64,000 bases of DNA from Labrenzia sp. 011 (GTDB lineage Bacteria > Pseudomonadota > Alphaproteobacteria > Rhizobiales > Stappiaceae): assembly GCF_003075075.1 (NCBI RefSeq), contig NZ_QCYM01000023.1:1-64000 (forward strand), in the 5' to 3' direction. This document shows, one piece after another, positions 27,161-36,490 of this stretch. Below the pieces are notes generated by a model. That model was not told where the DNA came from. It made no database searches and was given only the letters and a program-made list of their open reading frames with translations. The position numbers and the translations under genes were made by a program. Every line of letters begins with the position of its first letter. The first letter of the stretch is position 1.

Positions 27161-27259
27161 CCGCAGCAGCGTTCATGCTGCTGCGGGACAATTGAAGGAA
27201 GGGCCGGGCAGGACCCTCCGGGACTCAGGTGAGTCGCGCGAAGGTGTGCCGGCCCTTCC
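27161..27259 (-). promoter_or_regulatory. Stem-loops in the dctP-dctQ intercistronic region
   Basis: Two perfect stems: CCGCAGCAGC/GCTGCTGCGG (27161-27170 with 27177-27186) and GGAAGGGCCGG/CCGGCCCTTCC (27197-27207 with 27249-27259). No T run follows, so a role in 3' protection of dctP mRNA and differential expression is more likely than full termination. Confidence 0.55.
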
Positions 27260-27280
27260 GATAGTCGCGTTGGCCGCTGA

Positions 27281-28288
27281 TCAGTTGGTGTTGTTCGACG
27301 CCACGGCAGCCTCGATCAGGTCCTTGCCGATATCGCCTTCGAACTTTTCCCAGACCGGCTTCATCGCATCGACCCAGACCTTGCGCTGTTCCGGGGTCAG
27401 TTCGCGGATGGTGGAGCCGGCCTCCAGAATACGGGCACGGTTAGCCATTTCCTTGGCCGCGACAGCGCCGTTCGCTTCGGCCGTGACTTCCTCGACGATG
27501 GTCAGGAACTGGTCACGGACGTCCGGCTCCAGGCTGTTCAGCCACTCATCGGAAGTGACGAGCAAATAGGCCAGCAGCTGGTGGTTGGTTTCCGTGATGC
27601 CGTCCTGCACTTCGAAGAATTTCTGCGTGTAGATGTTGGACCAGGAGTTTTCCTGACCATCCACCACACCGGTCTGCAGAGCGCCGTAGACTTCCTTGAA
27701 GGCCAGCTTCTGGGCATTGGCCCCCATGGCTTCGATCATGGCAACCGCCACGTCGGACGTCTGGACACGGAACTTCAGACCCTCGGCATCGGACGGCAGG
27801 AGAAGCGGCTTGTTGGCCGAGAACTGCTTGAGGCCCGAGCTCCAGTAGCCAAGTCCCAGGAAGCCGTAGTCGGTCATGGAGCCGAGAAGCGCCTTGCCGT
27901 CCGGGCCGGTGGAGAAACGCTCGACGGCGTTGAGATCCTGGAACAGGAACGGCAGATCGAACAGACGGAACTTCAGCGTATAGGCTTCGAACTTCGAAAG
28001 GGACGGTGCGGCAAGCTGAACGTCGCCCAGCAGCAGGGCTTCCATAACCTTGTCGTCGTCGAAGAGCTGCGAGTTCGGGAACACCTGCATGCAGGCCTTG
28101 CCGTCCATTTCCGAATTGACGCGATCGGCCAGCATCGTGGCGGCGTCGCCCTTCGGGTGACCGGTGGCGGCGACAACGTGGCTGAACTTGATGACGATTT
28201 CGCCGTCATCGCAGGCGTCGGCTGCATAGGCATTGGCGGAAAGTGCGAAAGTCGCCGCGGTTGCAGCGGCGAGAACGAATTTTTTCAT
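27281..28288 (-). CDS. dctP: TRAP transporter dicarboxylate-binding protein DctP
   Basis: 335 aa. Start ATG 28288 follows GGAGGACATCCG; the signal peptide ends at ANAYA. Ligand-binding features of the C4-dicarboxylate group are visible: the conserved Arg in GLKFRVQTSDV and the GANAQKLAFKEVYGALQTGVVDGQENSW block. Succinate, malate or fumarate are the expected ligands, supported by the linked DctBD system and the sigma-54 promoter upstream. Confidence 0.94.
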   Translation of the reverse strand: MKKFVLAAATAATFALSANAYAADACDDGEIVIKFSHVVAATGHPKGDAATMLADRVNSEMDGKACMQVFPNSQLFDDDKVMEALLLGDVQLAAPSLSKFEAYTLKFRLFDLPFLFQDLNAVERFSTGPDGKALLGSMTDYGFLGLGYWSSGLKQFSANKPLLLPSDAEGLKFRVQTSDVAVAMIEAMGANAQKLAFKEVYGALQTGVVDGQENSWSNIYTQKFFEVQDGITETNHQLLAYLLVTSDEWLNSLEPDVRDQFLTIVEEVTAEANGAVAAKEMANRARILEAGSTIRELTPEQRKVWVDAMKPVWEKFEGDIGKDLIEAAVASNNTN

Positions 28289-28362
28289 CGGATGTCCTCC
28301 CAGACATTTCGGAATGACGGCCGTTCGGACCGGACAGCACAGTGGCTGGTCGGCGCAGCAAT

Positions 28363-28379
28363 CGCAAAGTCCGTGCCAA
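28363..28379 (-). promoter_or_regulatory. Sigma-54 (-24/-12) promoter of dctPQM
   Basis: The minus strand reads TTGGCACGGACTTTGCG, matching TGGCAC-N5-TTGC perfectly. The predicted transcription start is near 28352, giving a leader of about 60 nt before dctP. Such promoters need an AAA+ activator, here supplied by the linked DctD. Confidence 0.88.
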
Positions 28380-28463
28380 GTGCCGCCAGCTTCTGAAAAT
28401 GTGCCTGTTTGCACAGACTATCAGACTTCCGGGGCCGATGACATCCCGGTCAAATCGCATGAA

Positions 28464-28524
28464 ATGTGTGCGTCCCGACACATGAACGGATTGCAATGTG
28501 TCGGTTTCGACACATTGCAATCCG
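28464..28524. promoter_or_regulatory. Two DctD-type upstream activator sites
   Basis: Two palindromes share ATGTGT-N8-ACACAT: 28464-28483 and 28496-28515. Their centres are 32 bp apart (three helical turns) and about 120 and 155 bp upstream of the predicted start. The second is embedded in a perfect 17-bp-arm inverted repeat (28487-28524). Tandem sites at this distance are typical for sigma-54 enhancer-binding proteins. Confidence 0.75.
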
Positions 28525-28554
28525 TCCGCCTGCTGGAGTCCCCATCGATCCCGG

Positions 28555-28755
28555 TCAGTCGGAGGATCGTGAGAGCGCCCCGCTGCGCGGGTCCTGCCGG
28601 AACGGCGATACCAGTCTCCGCAGCTTGTCCGGGTTGCGAATGATGTAGATGCACTCGACCATTCCGACGGCTGAATAGCCCAGCGTCATGGCCGTATGGA
28701 TTTCCGGGCCCTCGAGCAGAGCCAGGCCGCGCATGCCGTTTGTGACATGTACCTG
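28555..28755 (-). pseudogene. 3' remnant of an ECF sigma factor gene (SnoaL-tailed, SigJ/ECF41-like)
   Basis: The frame VTNGMRGLALLEGPEIHTAM...GMVECIYIIRNPDKLRRL resembles the C-terminal extension of ECF41/SigJ-type sigma factors, whose hallmark is VNGxPG... followed by I..I...NPDKL. The sigma2 and sigma4 domains are absent; the frame runs upstream into the dctD end out of register. Probably a deletion scar left next to the dct locus. Confidence 0.55.
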
Positions 28756-28774
28756 ACGTCGAGGGTCCGAAAAT

Positions 28775-30109
28775 CTAGCCGACGACCACGTCTTCCCGGC
28801 CGAGACCATGCTTGCGCATCTTCTCGTAGAGGGCCTTTCGGGAAATGCCGAGATTTTCGTAGGTCGGCTTGATGGCGCCGCCATTGCGTTTCAGTTCGGC
28901 GGCGATGAGCACCCGCTCGTAGGAGGCAACCTGGTCGAAGAGGGACGAACCGCCTGCGGCCCGCGGTGCTCCGGCCGGCTCCAGTCCCAGCACGAAGCGG
29001 TCGGCGACGTTGCGCAATTCGCGGACATTGCCAGGCCAGTCCCGGGTCATCAGTCCTGCCAGAAACCCTTCACCGATGTCCGGGATCTCGCGCCGGTAGC
29101 GGGCGCGCGCCTCCACGGCCAGATGCCGGAACAGCAGCGGAATATCCTCCAGGCGTTCCCGCAGCGGCGGAATTTCGACATTCACCACGTTGAGCCGGTA
29201 GAAGAGATCCAGCCGGAACCGGCCTTCCTTGCCGGCCGTCTCCAGATCCTCCTTGGTTGCCGCGATGAAGCGGACATCCAGTTCGATCGGCCGGTTGGAT
29301 CCGAGCCGCTCGATCGTCCGGGTCTCGATCACCCTGAGAAGCTTGACCTGCAGCTCCAGCGGCATGGATTCGATCTCGTCGAGAAACACCGTGCCGCCAT
29401 GGGCGTGCTCGAGCTTGCCGATCCGCTGGCCGCTGGCGCCGGTAAAGGCCCCCTTCTCGTGGCCGAAGAGCTCGGATTCGATGATTTCCGCCGGCAGGGC
29501 ACCGCAATTCAGGGCAACGAACGGTCTCTCGCGGCGTGGCCCCTCGTCGTGCAGGGCCCGGGCGACGACTTCCTTGCCGGAGCCGGTCTCCCCCAGAATG
29601 AGGATGTCCGCATCGGTGGCAGCCAGAGCCATGACATTGCGGCGCAGAAGATCCATGGCCGGCGTGCGTCCCACGAGACGGCTTTCCAATCCGGTCCTGT
29701 CGGCCAGTTCCTCGCGCAGCTTGCGGTTTTCCAGAACCAGCCGGCGCTTGTCCAGCGCCCGCTCGACCACGGAGGCGAGCCGGGACACGGAGAAGGGCTT
29801 TTCCATGAAATCATAGGCTCCGGCCCGCATGGCCTCGACCGCCAGCGGCACGTCGCCATGTCCGGTGATCAGCACGACCGGGAGGGCCGGATCGATCTCA
29901 AAGGCGCGCCTCATGACCTGAAAGCCGTCCGAACCGGGCATGCGGATGTCCGTCACCAGAACGCCGTAGAAACCGCGGTTGATGTGCTCCAGCGCCGCAT
30001 CGGGCGCTCCGGTGGCAAAGACCTTCTGGCCGGAGAGCTCCAGCCCCTGGGTCAGAGACTCGCGCAGGTCCGCTTCATCGTCAACCAAAAGCACGGTCGC
30101 CTGGTCCAT
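28775..30109 (-). CDS. dctD: Sigma-54-dependent response regulator DctD
   Basis: 444 aa. Receiver domain (residues 1-120) with phospho-acceptor Asp in VLVTDIRMPGSDG and conserved Lys in DFMEKPFS. The AAA+ domain has Walker A GETGSGKE, the sigma-54 loop ELFGHEKGAFTGA and Walker B GGTVFLDEIESMP. A Fis-type HTH (PTYENLGISRKALYEKMRKHGL) closes the protein. It is 12 bp downstream of dctB and upstream of its predicted target dctPQM. Confidence 0.93.
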   Translation of the reverse strand: MDQATVLLVDDEADLRESLTQGLELSGQKVFATGAPDAALEHINRGFYGVLVTDIRMPGSDGFQVMRRAFEIDPALPVVLITGHGDVPLAVEAMRAGAYDFMEKPFSVSRLASVVERALDKRRLVLENRKLREELADRTGLESRLVGRTPAMDLLRRNVMALAATDADILILGETGSGKEVVARALHDEGPRRERPFVALNCGALPAEIIESELFGHEKGAFTGASGQRIGKLEHAHGGTVFLDEIESMPLELQVKLLRVIETRTIERLGSNRPIELDVRFIAATKEDLETAGKEGRFRLDLFYRLNVVNVEIPPLRERLEDIPLLFRHLAVEARARYRREIPDIGEGFLAGLMTRDWPGNVRELRNVADRFVLGLEPAGAPRAAGGSSLFDQVASYERVLIAAELKRNGGAIKPTYENLGISRKALYEKMRKHGLGREDVVVG

Positions 30110-30120
30110 CTGGATGTGCC

Positions 30121-31905
30121 CTATTCCGCCGCCAGCATCTGTTCGTCCGCAATCGGCAGACGCATGGTGAATTCCGCGCCGCCATCATCCCGGTTCGCCG
30201 CCTGCAGCGTCCCGGAAAAGTCATGGACGATCTTATAGGCAATCGACAGGCCAAGCCCAAGGCCCGCACCGACATCCTTGGTGGTGAAAAACGGATCGAA
30301 GATCTGCGGCATGACATCCCCGTCGATGCCGGGTCCGTTGTCCCGGACCCTCAGGACGGCTTCCTCTCCCTCCAGGCGGAGCGTCAGGGCAACCATCGGG
30401 CGATCCGCGCCGCCCACCGCGTCCAGCGCGTTGGAAAGCAGATTGATGACCACCTGCTCCAGGCGGATCTGCCCGCCTTTCACGATGATGTCGGTCTCCG
30501 GCAGATCCGTCGTCAGAACGATACAGCTCTGCTTGATCTGCGGCTGGAGCAGCAGCAATGTCTCGTCGATCACCTTGCGCAGGGAGACCGGCCGGATGTC
30601 CGTTCCGGACTTGCGGGTGAAGCCCTTCAGGGTCTTGGCGATTTCGGCCATGCGGGCAACCATGCCGCCGATCCGGGCGAGATTGGCCCTGGCCTCTTCG
30701 GCGCGGCCGCGCTCGATCAGCATTCCGGCGACTTCCGCATCCGAGCGAATGGCCGCCAGCGGCTGGTTGTATTCGTGGCTGAGCGCCGCCGACATCCGTC
30801 CCAGCGTGGCAAGCTTGGCCGCCTGCACGAGTTCGGCCTGGGCCAGGCGCAGGTTGGTTTCGGCCTGCTCGCGCTCACGCACCTCCTCTTCGAGAAGTTC
30901 GTTGGCCTTGCGCAATTCGGCCGTCCGGCTTCGCACCCGCCGTTCCAGCCGCAGAGCTGCGGCCTTGTCGCGGCGGATCTGCCGGCTGAATTCCTCCCGC
31001 CTCAGGAGCACGATCCACAGACCGCCGGCGGCAATCACGCAGCCGAGAAGCGCGGCCACCATCGCCCAGGCGGATTGCTGCCGCGCATCATCGATGCTCA
31101 CGAGCGTTGCGACGTTCCAGCCCAGAACGGGCAGGGAGGTGGCCAGCCGCATATGTGTATTGATCGCACCGGTGGATGGCAGCAGCAGGCCGAGGCGGCC
31201 GAGACCCGAGAGATCGTCTATGTTTCGACCGAAATCGATGTCGGAAATGAACCTTCCGCGCCAGCCGGGGACATTTGTCACCACGACCCGGCCGTCTTCG
31301 TCCAGTGCCAGGATCGGATCCTTGCTGAGCGCCCAGGCCTGTTCGACATCCTCCAGGCTGACGCGCACGGCCAGGATGCCGATCAGCCTGTCGCCGTTGC
31401 GCAGCGGCGACGCGAAGATATAGCTGGCCGCCGACTGCGGGTTTCCGGGAATGAGCTGCCGTCCGAGCTGGCCCTGACTGGCCTGCTCGAAGGCTTCGGA
31501 TATGGCTGCGGCTCCGCCGATCGCGCCGAAGGGGACACCGTGCTGACTGGTAACGATGACCCTGCCGAGCGGATCCATCAGCCAGACTTCCTCCGCGCCG
31601 GACATCCCTGCCGCGACGGAGGTGATGGTCCGGTCGATTGAAATATCCCGCCCCGACACCAGCCGGCCCGTTTCGGGCCCGCGCGCCAGCAGCGGCGACA
31701 ACAGCCGGAACTTGTCCAGAAGCCGTTCCAGAACGGCGGCCTGAACCGCAAGATTGGCTTCCGCCCGGGTTTCGATCTCCGCCAGGGAAAGACGCAGGCT
31801 GGCCAGTCCGGTCAGCCACAGGATAGCCAGGCTGGCCGCCACCATGGCCGCCCCGATGCCCAGTTTCAGATTGCGCCATGCCCGGCGTCGGGATCCGCGT
31901 GTCAT
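30121..31905 (-). CDS. dctB: Sensor histidine kinase DctB
   Basis: 594 aa from ATG 31905 (an upstream in-frame ATG at 31989 is possible). Membrane helix near residue 20, periplasmic double-Cache-like sensor region to about 290, a second helix, a coiled coil, then HisKA with ALSHEYNQPLAAIRSDAE. The HATPase carries NLLSNALDAV, RDNGPGID and FFTTKDVGAGLGLGLSIAY. It senses C4-dicarboxylates, possibly with the transporter, and phosphorylates DctD. Confidence 0.92.
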   Translation of the reverse strand: MTRGSRRRAWRNLKLGIGAAMVAASLAILWLTGLASLRLSLAEIETRAEANLAVQAAVLERLLDKFRLLSPLLARGPETGRLVSGRDISIDRTITSVAAGMSGAEEVWLMDPLGRVIVTSQHGVPFGAIGGAAAISEAFEQASQGQLGRQLIPGNPQSAASYIFASPLRNGDRLIGILAVRVSLEDVEQAWALSKDPILALDEDGRVVVTNVPGWRGRFISDIDFGRNIDDLSGLGRLGLLLPSTGAINTHMRLATSLPVLGWNVATLVSIDDARQQSAWAMVAALLGCVIAAGGLWIVLLRREEFSRQIRRDKAAALRLERRVRSRTAELRKANELLEEEVREREQAETNLRLAQAELVQAAKLATLGRMSAALSHEYNQPLAAIRSDAEVAGMLIERGRAEEARANLARIGGMVARMAEIAKTLKGFTRKSGTDIRPVSLRKVIDETLLLLQPQIKQSCIVLTTDLPETDIIVKGGQIRLEQVVINLLSNALDAVGGADRPMVALTLRLEGEEAVLRVRDNGPGIDGDVMPQIFDPFFTTKDVGAGLGLGLSIAYKIVHDFSGTLQAANRDDGGAEFTMRLPIADEQMLAAE

Positions 31906-31942
31906 GGCACCAGTATAAGGCAGACGTCTCTCCGCCCGCAAT

Positions 31943-33034
31943 TCATACCGGCGGCGCCGGAGTGTCCTGCCCCCGGTCAATCGCCACACTCTTGATCAGC
32001 GCGGTCACGGACCTGCCAGGCTGCAGGCCGAGATCCGAAACCGAGGCCCGGGTCACCCGGGCGCGAATCCTCTGGCCGCCCAGGTTGCACAGGATTTCCG
32101 CGTAGGGACCCGTCTCCCCGGCAATGCTCTCGATTGTCGCCGCAAGGGCATTGCGAATGGACAGACCTTGCGGCGGGACGGTGGCGAGCGCCACGTCGCG
32201 GGCAAGGATGCGCAAGCGGACGGGGGCGCCCGGTTCGGCCGCCATGCCGGGAATCTGCAGCACCGCTCCGCCGATATCCACATGCGTGAGATCCCAGTCC
32301 GAATCGATCCGCGTGACGGTGCCGCTCACAAGCGCACTTGCCTCGCGGCGGCCGGTCACGCGAACCAGGTCTTCGCGGGCAAGCATGTCCGCGACGGTGC
32401 CGAAGGCCAGGGTCTTTCCCTGCGAGAGAAGCACCAGCGTATTGGACAGACGGGTCACTTCCTCGATGGAATGGCTGACATACAGGATCGGAATGGCCGC
32501 CTCGACGCAGAGACGGTCGAGATAGGGCAGGATATCGTTGCGGCGGGCGTGATCGAGATTCGCCAGCGGCTCGTCCATGATCAGCAGACGCGGACCGGAC
32601 AGCAGGGCCCGGCCGATGGCCACCCGCTGCCTTTCCCCGCCGGAAAGCGTCTCGGGCTTGCGGGAGAGCAGCGCCGTCAGCCCGAGCAGGTCGACAACTT
32701 CGCCGAAATCCCGTGTCCCGGACCTGCGGCCCGCCCAGCGCGCATAGGTAAGATTGGCCCGGACGCTCAGATGCGGAAACAGCCGCGCATCCTGGAACAC
32801 ATGGCCGATGCGCCTTGCCTGAACCGGCAGGTCGATGCCCTTGTCCGCATCGAACAGGATCGTGCCATCGACCGAAATGCGCCCCGACGACGGTGTCACC
32901 AGACCGGCGATCATGTTGGTGAGGGTGCTTTTTCCGGCGCCGGACTGGCCGAACAGGGCGGTGACGCCGTGGCCCTCAAACCGCGCGGCGAGATCGAACC
33001 GGCCGACACGGCCCCTGATGTCCACGTCAATCAT
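31943..33034 (-). CDS. modC: Molybdate ABC transporter ATP-binding protein ModC
   Basis: 363 aa from ATG 33034, overlapping the modB stop by 8 bp. Walker A FGQSGAGKST, signature LSGGERQR and Walker B LLIMDEPLANLD. From about residue 290 a Mop/TOBE oxyanion-binding domain follows (SIRNALAATIESIAGETGPYAEI), typical of ModC. Confidence 0.93.
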   Translation of the reverse strand: MIDVDIRGRVGRFDLAARFEGHGVTALFGQSGAGKSTLTNMIAGLVTPSSGRISVDGTILFDADKGIDLPVQARRIGHVFQDARLFPHLSVRANLTYARWAGRRSGTRDFGEVVDLLGLTALLSRKPETLSGGERQRVAIGRALLSGPRLLIMDEPLANLDHARRNDILPYLDRLCVEAAIPILYVSHSIEEVTRLSNTLVLLSQGKTLAFGTVADMLAREDLVRVTGRREASALVSGTVTRIDSDWDLTHVDIGGAVLQIPGMAAEPGAPVRLRILARDVALATVPPQGLSIRNALAATIESIAGETGPYAEILCNLGGQRIRARVTRASVSDLGLQPGRSVTALIKSVAIDRGQDTPAPPV

Positions 33035-33740
33035 GGCCGCCGCCCAGTCTGCCGCGCAGGCGGCGGGCGAAGATTTCGGAAGCAATCAGCGCAACGAATG
33101 CCACGGCAGCCGCGATCAGCGTCAGGCGAAAGGCGGCCAGGTCGCCGCTCGGGGTCTGTGTCGCGGTGTAGAGTGCAAGCGCCAGGGTGCGGGTTTCGCC
33201 GGGGATGTTGGAGACGAAGGTGATGGTGGCGCCGAATTCGCCCATCGCCTTGGCAAATCCCAGGATCGCGCCGCCGAGAATGCCCGGCACGGCCAGCGGC
33301 AGCGTTACCGTCAGGAAGGCGACCATCCGGTGGGCGCCGAGAGACCTGGCGGCCGCCTCCAGCTTGGGATCGACCGCCTCGAAGGAAATACGGATCGGGC
33401 GGACCATCAGGGGAAAGGCCATGACCCCGGCCGCCAGCGCGGCCCCGGCCCAGTTGAAGGCAAAGCTGATTCCGAAGGTGTCGAAGAGGAACGCCCCCGC
33501 AGGCCCCTTGCGGCCGAAAGCCAGGAGCAGGAGGTAACCGGTGACGACCGGCGGCAGGACGAGGGGCATGTGTACAAGCGCATTCACGATGCCATGCCCG
33601 GGAAAGCGGTAGCGCGCGAGAAGATAGGCGACCAGAACGGCAAGCGGCAGCGCCACGAGCAGAGCTGCTGCGGCCACTTTCAGCGTCAGGAGCAGGGCCT
33701 GCCATTCCGCCGGTTGAAGATGAAAAAAGTCCACGTACAC
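33027..33740 (-). CDS. modB: Molybdate ABC transporter permease ModB
   Basis: 237 aa, about five to six helices, with the EAA coupling loop AARSLGAHRMVAFLTVTLPLAVPGILGGAILGFAKAMGEFGA. HMPLVLPPVVTGYLLL is typical of ModB. It sits between modA and modC in the standard modABC order; a short inverted repeat (33761-33779) lies in the gap after modA. Confidence 0.93.
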   Translation of the reverse strand: MYVDFFHLQPAEWQALLLTLKVAAAALLVALPLAVLVAYLLARYRFPGHGIVNALVHMPLVLPPVVTGYLLLLAFGRKGPAGAFLFDTFGISFAFNWAGAALAAGVMAFPLMVRPIRISFEAVDPKLEAAARSLGAHRMVAFLTVTLPLAVPGILGGAILGFAKAMGEFGATITFVSNIPGETRTLALALYTATQTPSGDLAAFRLTLIAAAVAFVALIASEIFARRLRGRLGGGHD

Positions 33741-33826
33741 TCAATCTGCCGGTTTCGGACCGGCCGGACCCTCCGGCCGCTCGGATCGTCCCGTTTTCAG
33801 ATGTCTTTACCTGAACGCTGGACGAT

Positions 33827-34588
33827 CTACTCCACCTTATCGGTCACAAACCCCAGCGAGCGCAAGATTTCCTGCGCGCGCGCGCCGGCCAGATACTTCA
33901 GAAAAGCAGGCGCCGCCGGGTGGGTGTGAGCGCTTGTCAGCGCTGCCAGATAGCGGATCGGCGGGTGGCTGTCCCCCGGCAGTGTCGCAGCAATGACGAC
34001 CGCCGGCTCCACCAGGGCGTCTGTCCGGTAGACCAGTGCGAGAGGCGTGTCGCCGCGTGCGGCCGAGGCAAGCGCGATCCTGACATTTTCCATCGGTGCG
34101 AGCCTTGCGGAAACGGAAGCCCAGAGGCCGAGATACTCCAGCGCCGCCTTGCCGTAGCGCCCGGCGGGAACCGTCTCCGGATCGGCAATGGCCAGGCGGC
34201 CGCTACCGAGCGCCGCACGCAGGCCGTCCGGGGTCAGCGTCACTGCCTGGCTGTTTTCGGGGCCGACCAGAACCAGTGCGTTGGAGGCGAACTCCAAAAT
34301 GGTGTCGGCCCGGACCGCATCCCTGTCACGGACGTAGTCCATCCAGGCAGCATCGGCGGAAACAAACAGGTCCGCCGGCGCGCCGGCCTCCACCTGCCGG
34401 GCCAGCGTGCCCGTACCGGCGAAGGAGAACACCACATCGGTGCCGGTCTCCTCCTCGAAGGCAGCGGCGATGCCTTCCATGGCTTCACGCATGCTGGCCG
34501 CGGCAAACACGGTCAGCGGCGTTTGGGCGGCGGCCGGAAGGACCATGACCACAAACAGACACAGGATAAAAAACAAGCGCTGAAACAT
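33827..34588 (-). CDS. modA: Molybdate-binding periplasmic protein ModA
   Basis: 253 aa from ATG 34588, preceded by GGAGGAAAG. Signal peptide MFQRLFFILCLFVVMVLPAAA. Conserved ModA elements: LTVFAAASMREAMEGIA, FSFAGTGTLARQVEAGAPADLFVSAD, and PETVPAGRYGKAALEYLGLW. First gene of modABC. No ModE gene or clear ModE box was seen. Confidence 0.94.
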   Translation of the reverse strand: MFQRLFFILCLFVVMVLPAAAQTPLTVFAAASMREAMEGIAAAFEEETGTDVVFSFAGTGTLARQVEAGAPADLFVSADAAWMDYVRDRDAVRADTILEFASNALVLVGPENSQAVTLTPDGLRAALGSGRLAIADPETVPAGRYGKAALEYLGLWASVSARLAPMENVRIALASAARGDTPLALVYRTDALVEPAVVIAATLPGDSHPPIRYLAALTSAHTHPAAPAFLKYLAGARAQEILRSLGFVTDKVE

Positions 34589-34747
34589 CTTTCCTCCGGC
34601 GTTGCATTCAACTCCTGCCTTACGCCAGCCCGGACACCTGTTCAAGAGACGCGCCAGCCCGCCGCCAGAAGCGGCGGCGCACCCGTTTACGAAATTCTTA
34701 CAATGAAATGCGACAACCCGGGACGATCAGACAGGGAGTTTCAGCCA

Positions 34748-35926
34748 GTGCCCAATCTTGCCCAGCGCAGCCTGGAAGGAACGTTCCTCTGCGTCTACGG
34801 TTTTGTCTGCCGGCTCTACAGACCGCTGCGCTGCTGGATCGGCGCGGGCGTTTTCTGCCTGTTCATCGCCATGACGGCGGCGGTCGTTCATGTCTTTCCG
34901 CTCTCCAACTGGGACATGTTCGCCTATACGGCAACGGTTCTGGAACCGGAGATAACCGACCCGGTGGAGCTGCACCGGCAAAGCTATGCCGCGGTCAGGG
35001 ACAACGTGCCGGAGGGCGAATACCTGATCCTGACCCAGGACCGCCCCTACCGCATTCGCCAGGCGGATGACCCGGCCGCCTTTGCAACCATGCTCGGATT
35101 CTACCGGATCAAGATCCTCTATGTGGAAACGGCGCGCCTGCTCTCCGGTTTCATGGATCCGGTGCAGGCCTTGCGGATGATTTCGATTGCCTCGGCGGTC
35201 GCGGTAGGCGCCATCCTGCTTGTCTGGATGGCACGAAGCGGAACGCTGATGTACGGGCCCGTTGCGGTGGCCCTGCTGGTCCTGTCCGCCTTCGGGGATG
35301 CGGCGCAACTGCTGTCGCCCGATCTTTACGCAACCGTCTTCCTGGTTCTTGCAGCCTTTCTCTATCTGGAACGGCTCGATCTTCCCGCGGCAGCCAGCCT
35401 GTTCGCCGCCTTTCTTGTCCGCCCGGATCATCTGGCGTTCATCGGTGTGTTTTTCGTTTTCGCCGCGATCTACGGGCCCGGCCGGTGGAGCATGACGGCC
35501 TGCTTCGCGGCAAGTTTCGCCGCCTATCTGTGGCTGACCGGCGGCGCGGACCATCCCGGCTGGTGGATCCACATGTGGTTCACCCATGTGGAATATGTAC
35601 CGACCCTCGAGGGTTTCGATCCGCCCTTTTCGGTTCCCGGATATCTTCTGATGCTGGTGCGCTCGACGGTCAGATCGCTGATGAGCCAGACCTGGCTGGC
35701 ACTCCTGTTCGCGCAAGTGCTGTTTTTCGCCAAATGCCTCTCGCCGGCGGAAATGAATGAACGGGCCAGGGTGCTGCTTTACGCGGTATTCGCCTCGATC
35801 TGCGCCAAATATCTGGTGTTTCCGCATTACGAAACCCGCTTCTACCTGCCGTATCTGGTGATCATGGGCATGATCCTTCTGGTCAGCTGGCATCGTCAGC
35901 AGGAGCGGCGGACCGTTCCTGCATAG
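34748..35926 (+). CDS. Polytopic membrane protein, possibly glycosyltransferase-C-like
   Basis: 392 aa from the GTG at 34748 (AGGGAG lies 9 bp upstream); an alternative ATG at 34703 would add 15 residues. About nine to ten hydrophobic segments are present. A first luminal loop carries the acidic NWDMFAYTATVLEP, reminiscent of the Asp-containing loop of GT-C glycosyltransferases. No confident family assignment. It is divergent from modA and appears monocistronic. Confidence 0.65.
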   Translation: MPNLAQRSLEGTFLCVYGFVCRLYRPLRCWIGAGVFCLFIAMTAAVVHVFPLSNWDMFAYTATVLEPEITDPVELHRQSYAAVRDNVPEGEYLILTQDRPYRIRQADDPAAFATMLGFYRIKILYVETARLLSGFMDPVQALRMISIASAVAVGAILLVWMARSGTLMYGPVAVALLVLSAFGDAAQLLSPDLYATVFLVLAAFLYLERLDLPAAASLFAAFLVRPDHLAFIGVFFVFAAIYGPGRWSMTACFAASFAAYLWLTGGADHPGWWIHMWFTHVEYVPTLEGFDPPFSVPGYLLMLVRSTVRSLMSQTWLALLFAQVLFFAKCLSPAEMNERARVLLYAVFASICAKYLVFPHYETRFYLPYLVIMGMILLVSWHRQQERRTVPA

Positions 35927-36025
35927 GCGCTTTCGCGGACCAAGTCCGCGGTGCTCGCAAATCGGGTCGTTTCCGCAATCGCACGGTCCTAGGGTCGCTT
36001 CAAGTCACTTGAGGAGACCAGGACC

Positions 36026-36490
36026 ATGTTTCAGATCCACCCCCTACCCGCCGCCGCCTTTTCCTGTCTGAACGATCTGTCGGAGGAAGAGCTCGCCGAG
36101 AGAGCCATCCAGATCCACGTCTCGGACGGCTCATTTCCCTGCCGTGTATCCCTGGCCGATGCGACCGCGGGGGAGCGGGTGTTCCTGCTCAATTTCGAAC
36201 ACCAGCCGCATGGCACGCCCTACCGCGCCAGCCATGCCATCTTCGTCAGGGAAAACGCGCAGGAAAGCCGACCCGAGCCGGGCGTGATCCCGCAATCCAT
36301 CGCCAGCCGCCTATTGTCCGTGCGCGCATTCAATCGCCAGCATGAGATCATTGATGCGGACGTCGTCGAGGGAACACATGCGGCGGAGCTGATTTCGGCC
36401 TTTTTCGCCAATCCGGATACCGGCTACATCCACCTTCATTTCGCCCGAAGGGGCTGTTTCGCCGCGAAGGTCACCCGGGCGGGGCGGTGA
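36026..36490 (+). CDS. DUF1203-family protein
   Basis: 154 aa. The family pattern is visible: FPCRVSLADATAGERVFLLNFEHQPHGTPYRASHAIFV, a LLSVRAFN segment, and the C-terminal FANPDTGYIHLHFARRGCFAAKV. Function is unknown in all members. GAGGAGACC precedes the ATG. Stand-alone gene. Confidence 0.88.
   Translation: MFQIHPLPAAAFSCLNDLSEEELAERAIQIHVSDGSFPCRVSLADATAGERVFLLNFEHQPHGTPYRASHAIFVRENAQESRPEPGVIPQSIASRLLSVRAFNRQHEIIDADVVEGTHAAELISAFFANPDTGYIHLHFARRGCFAAKVTRAGR

Noticed and set aside
33920-34747. Upstream extension of the polytopic membrane protein frame
   Set aside because: It lies antisense to modA; the membrane-protein sequence begins only after 34700.
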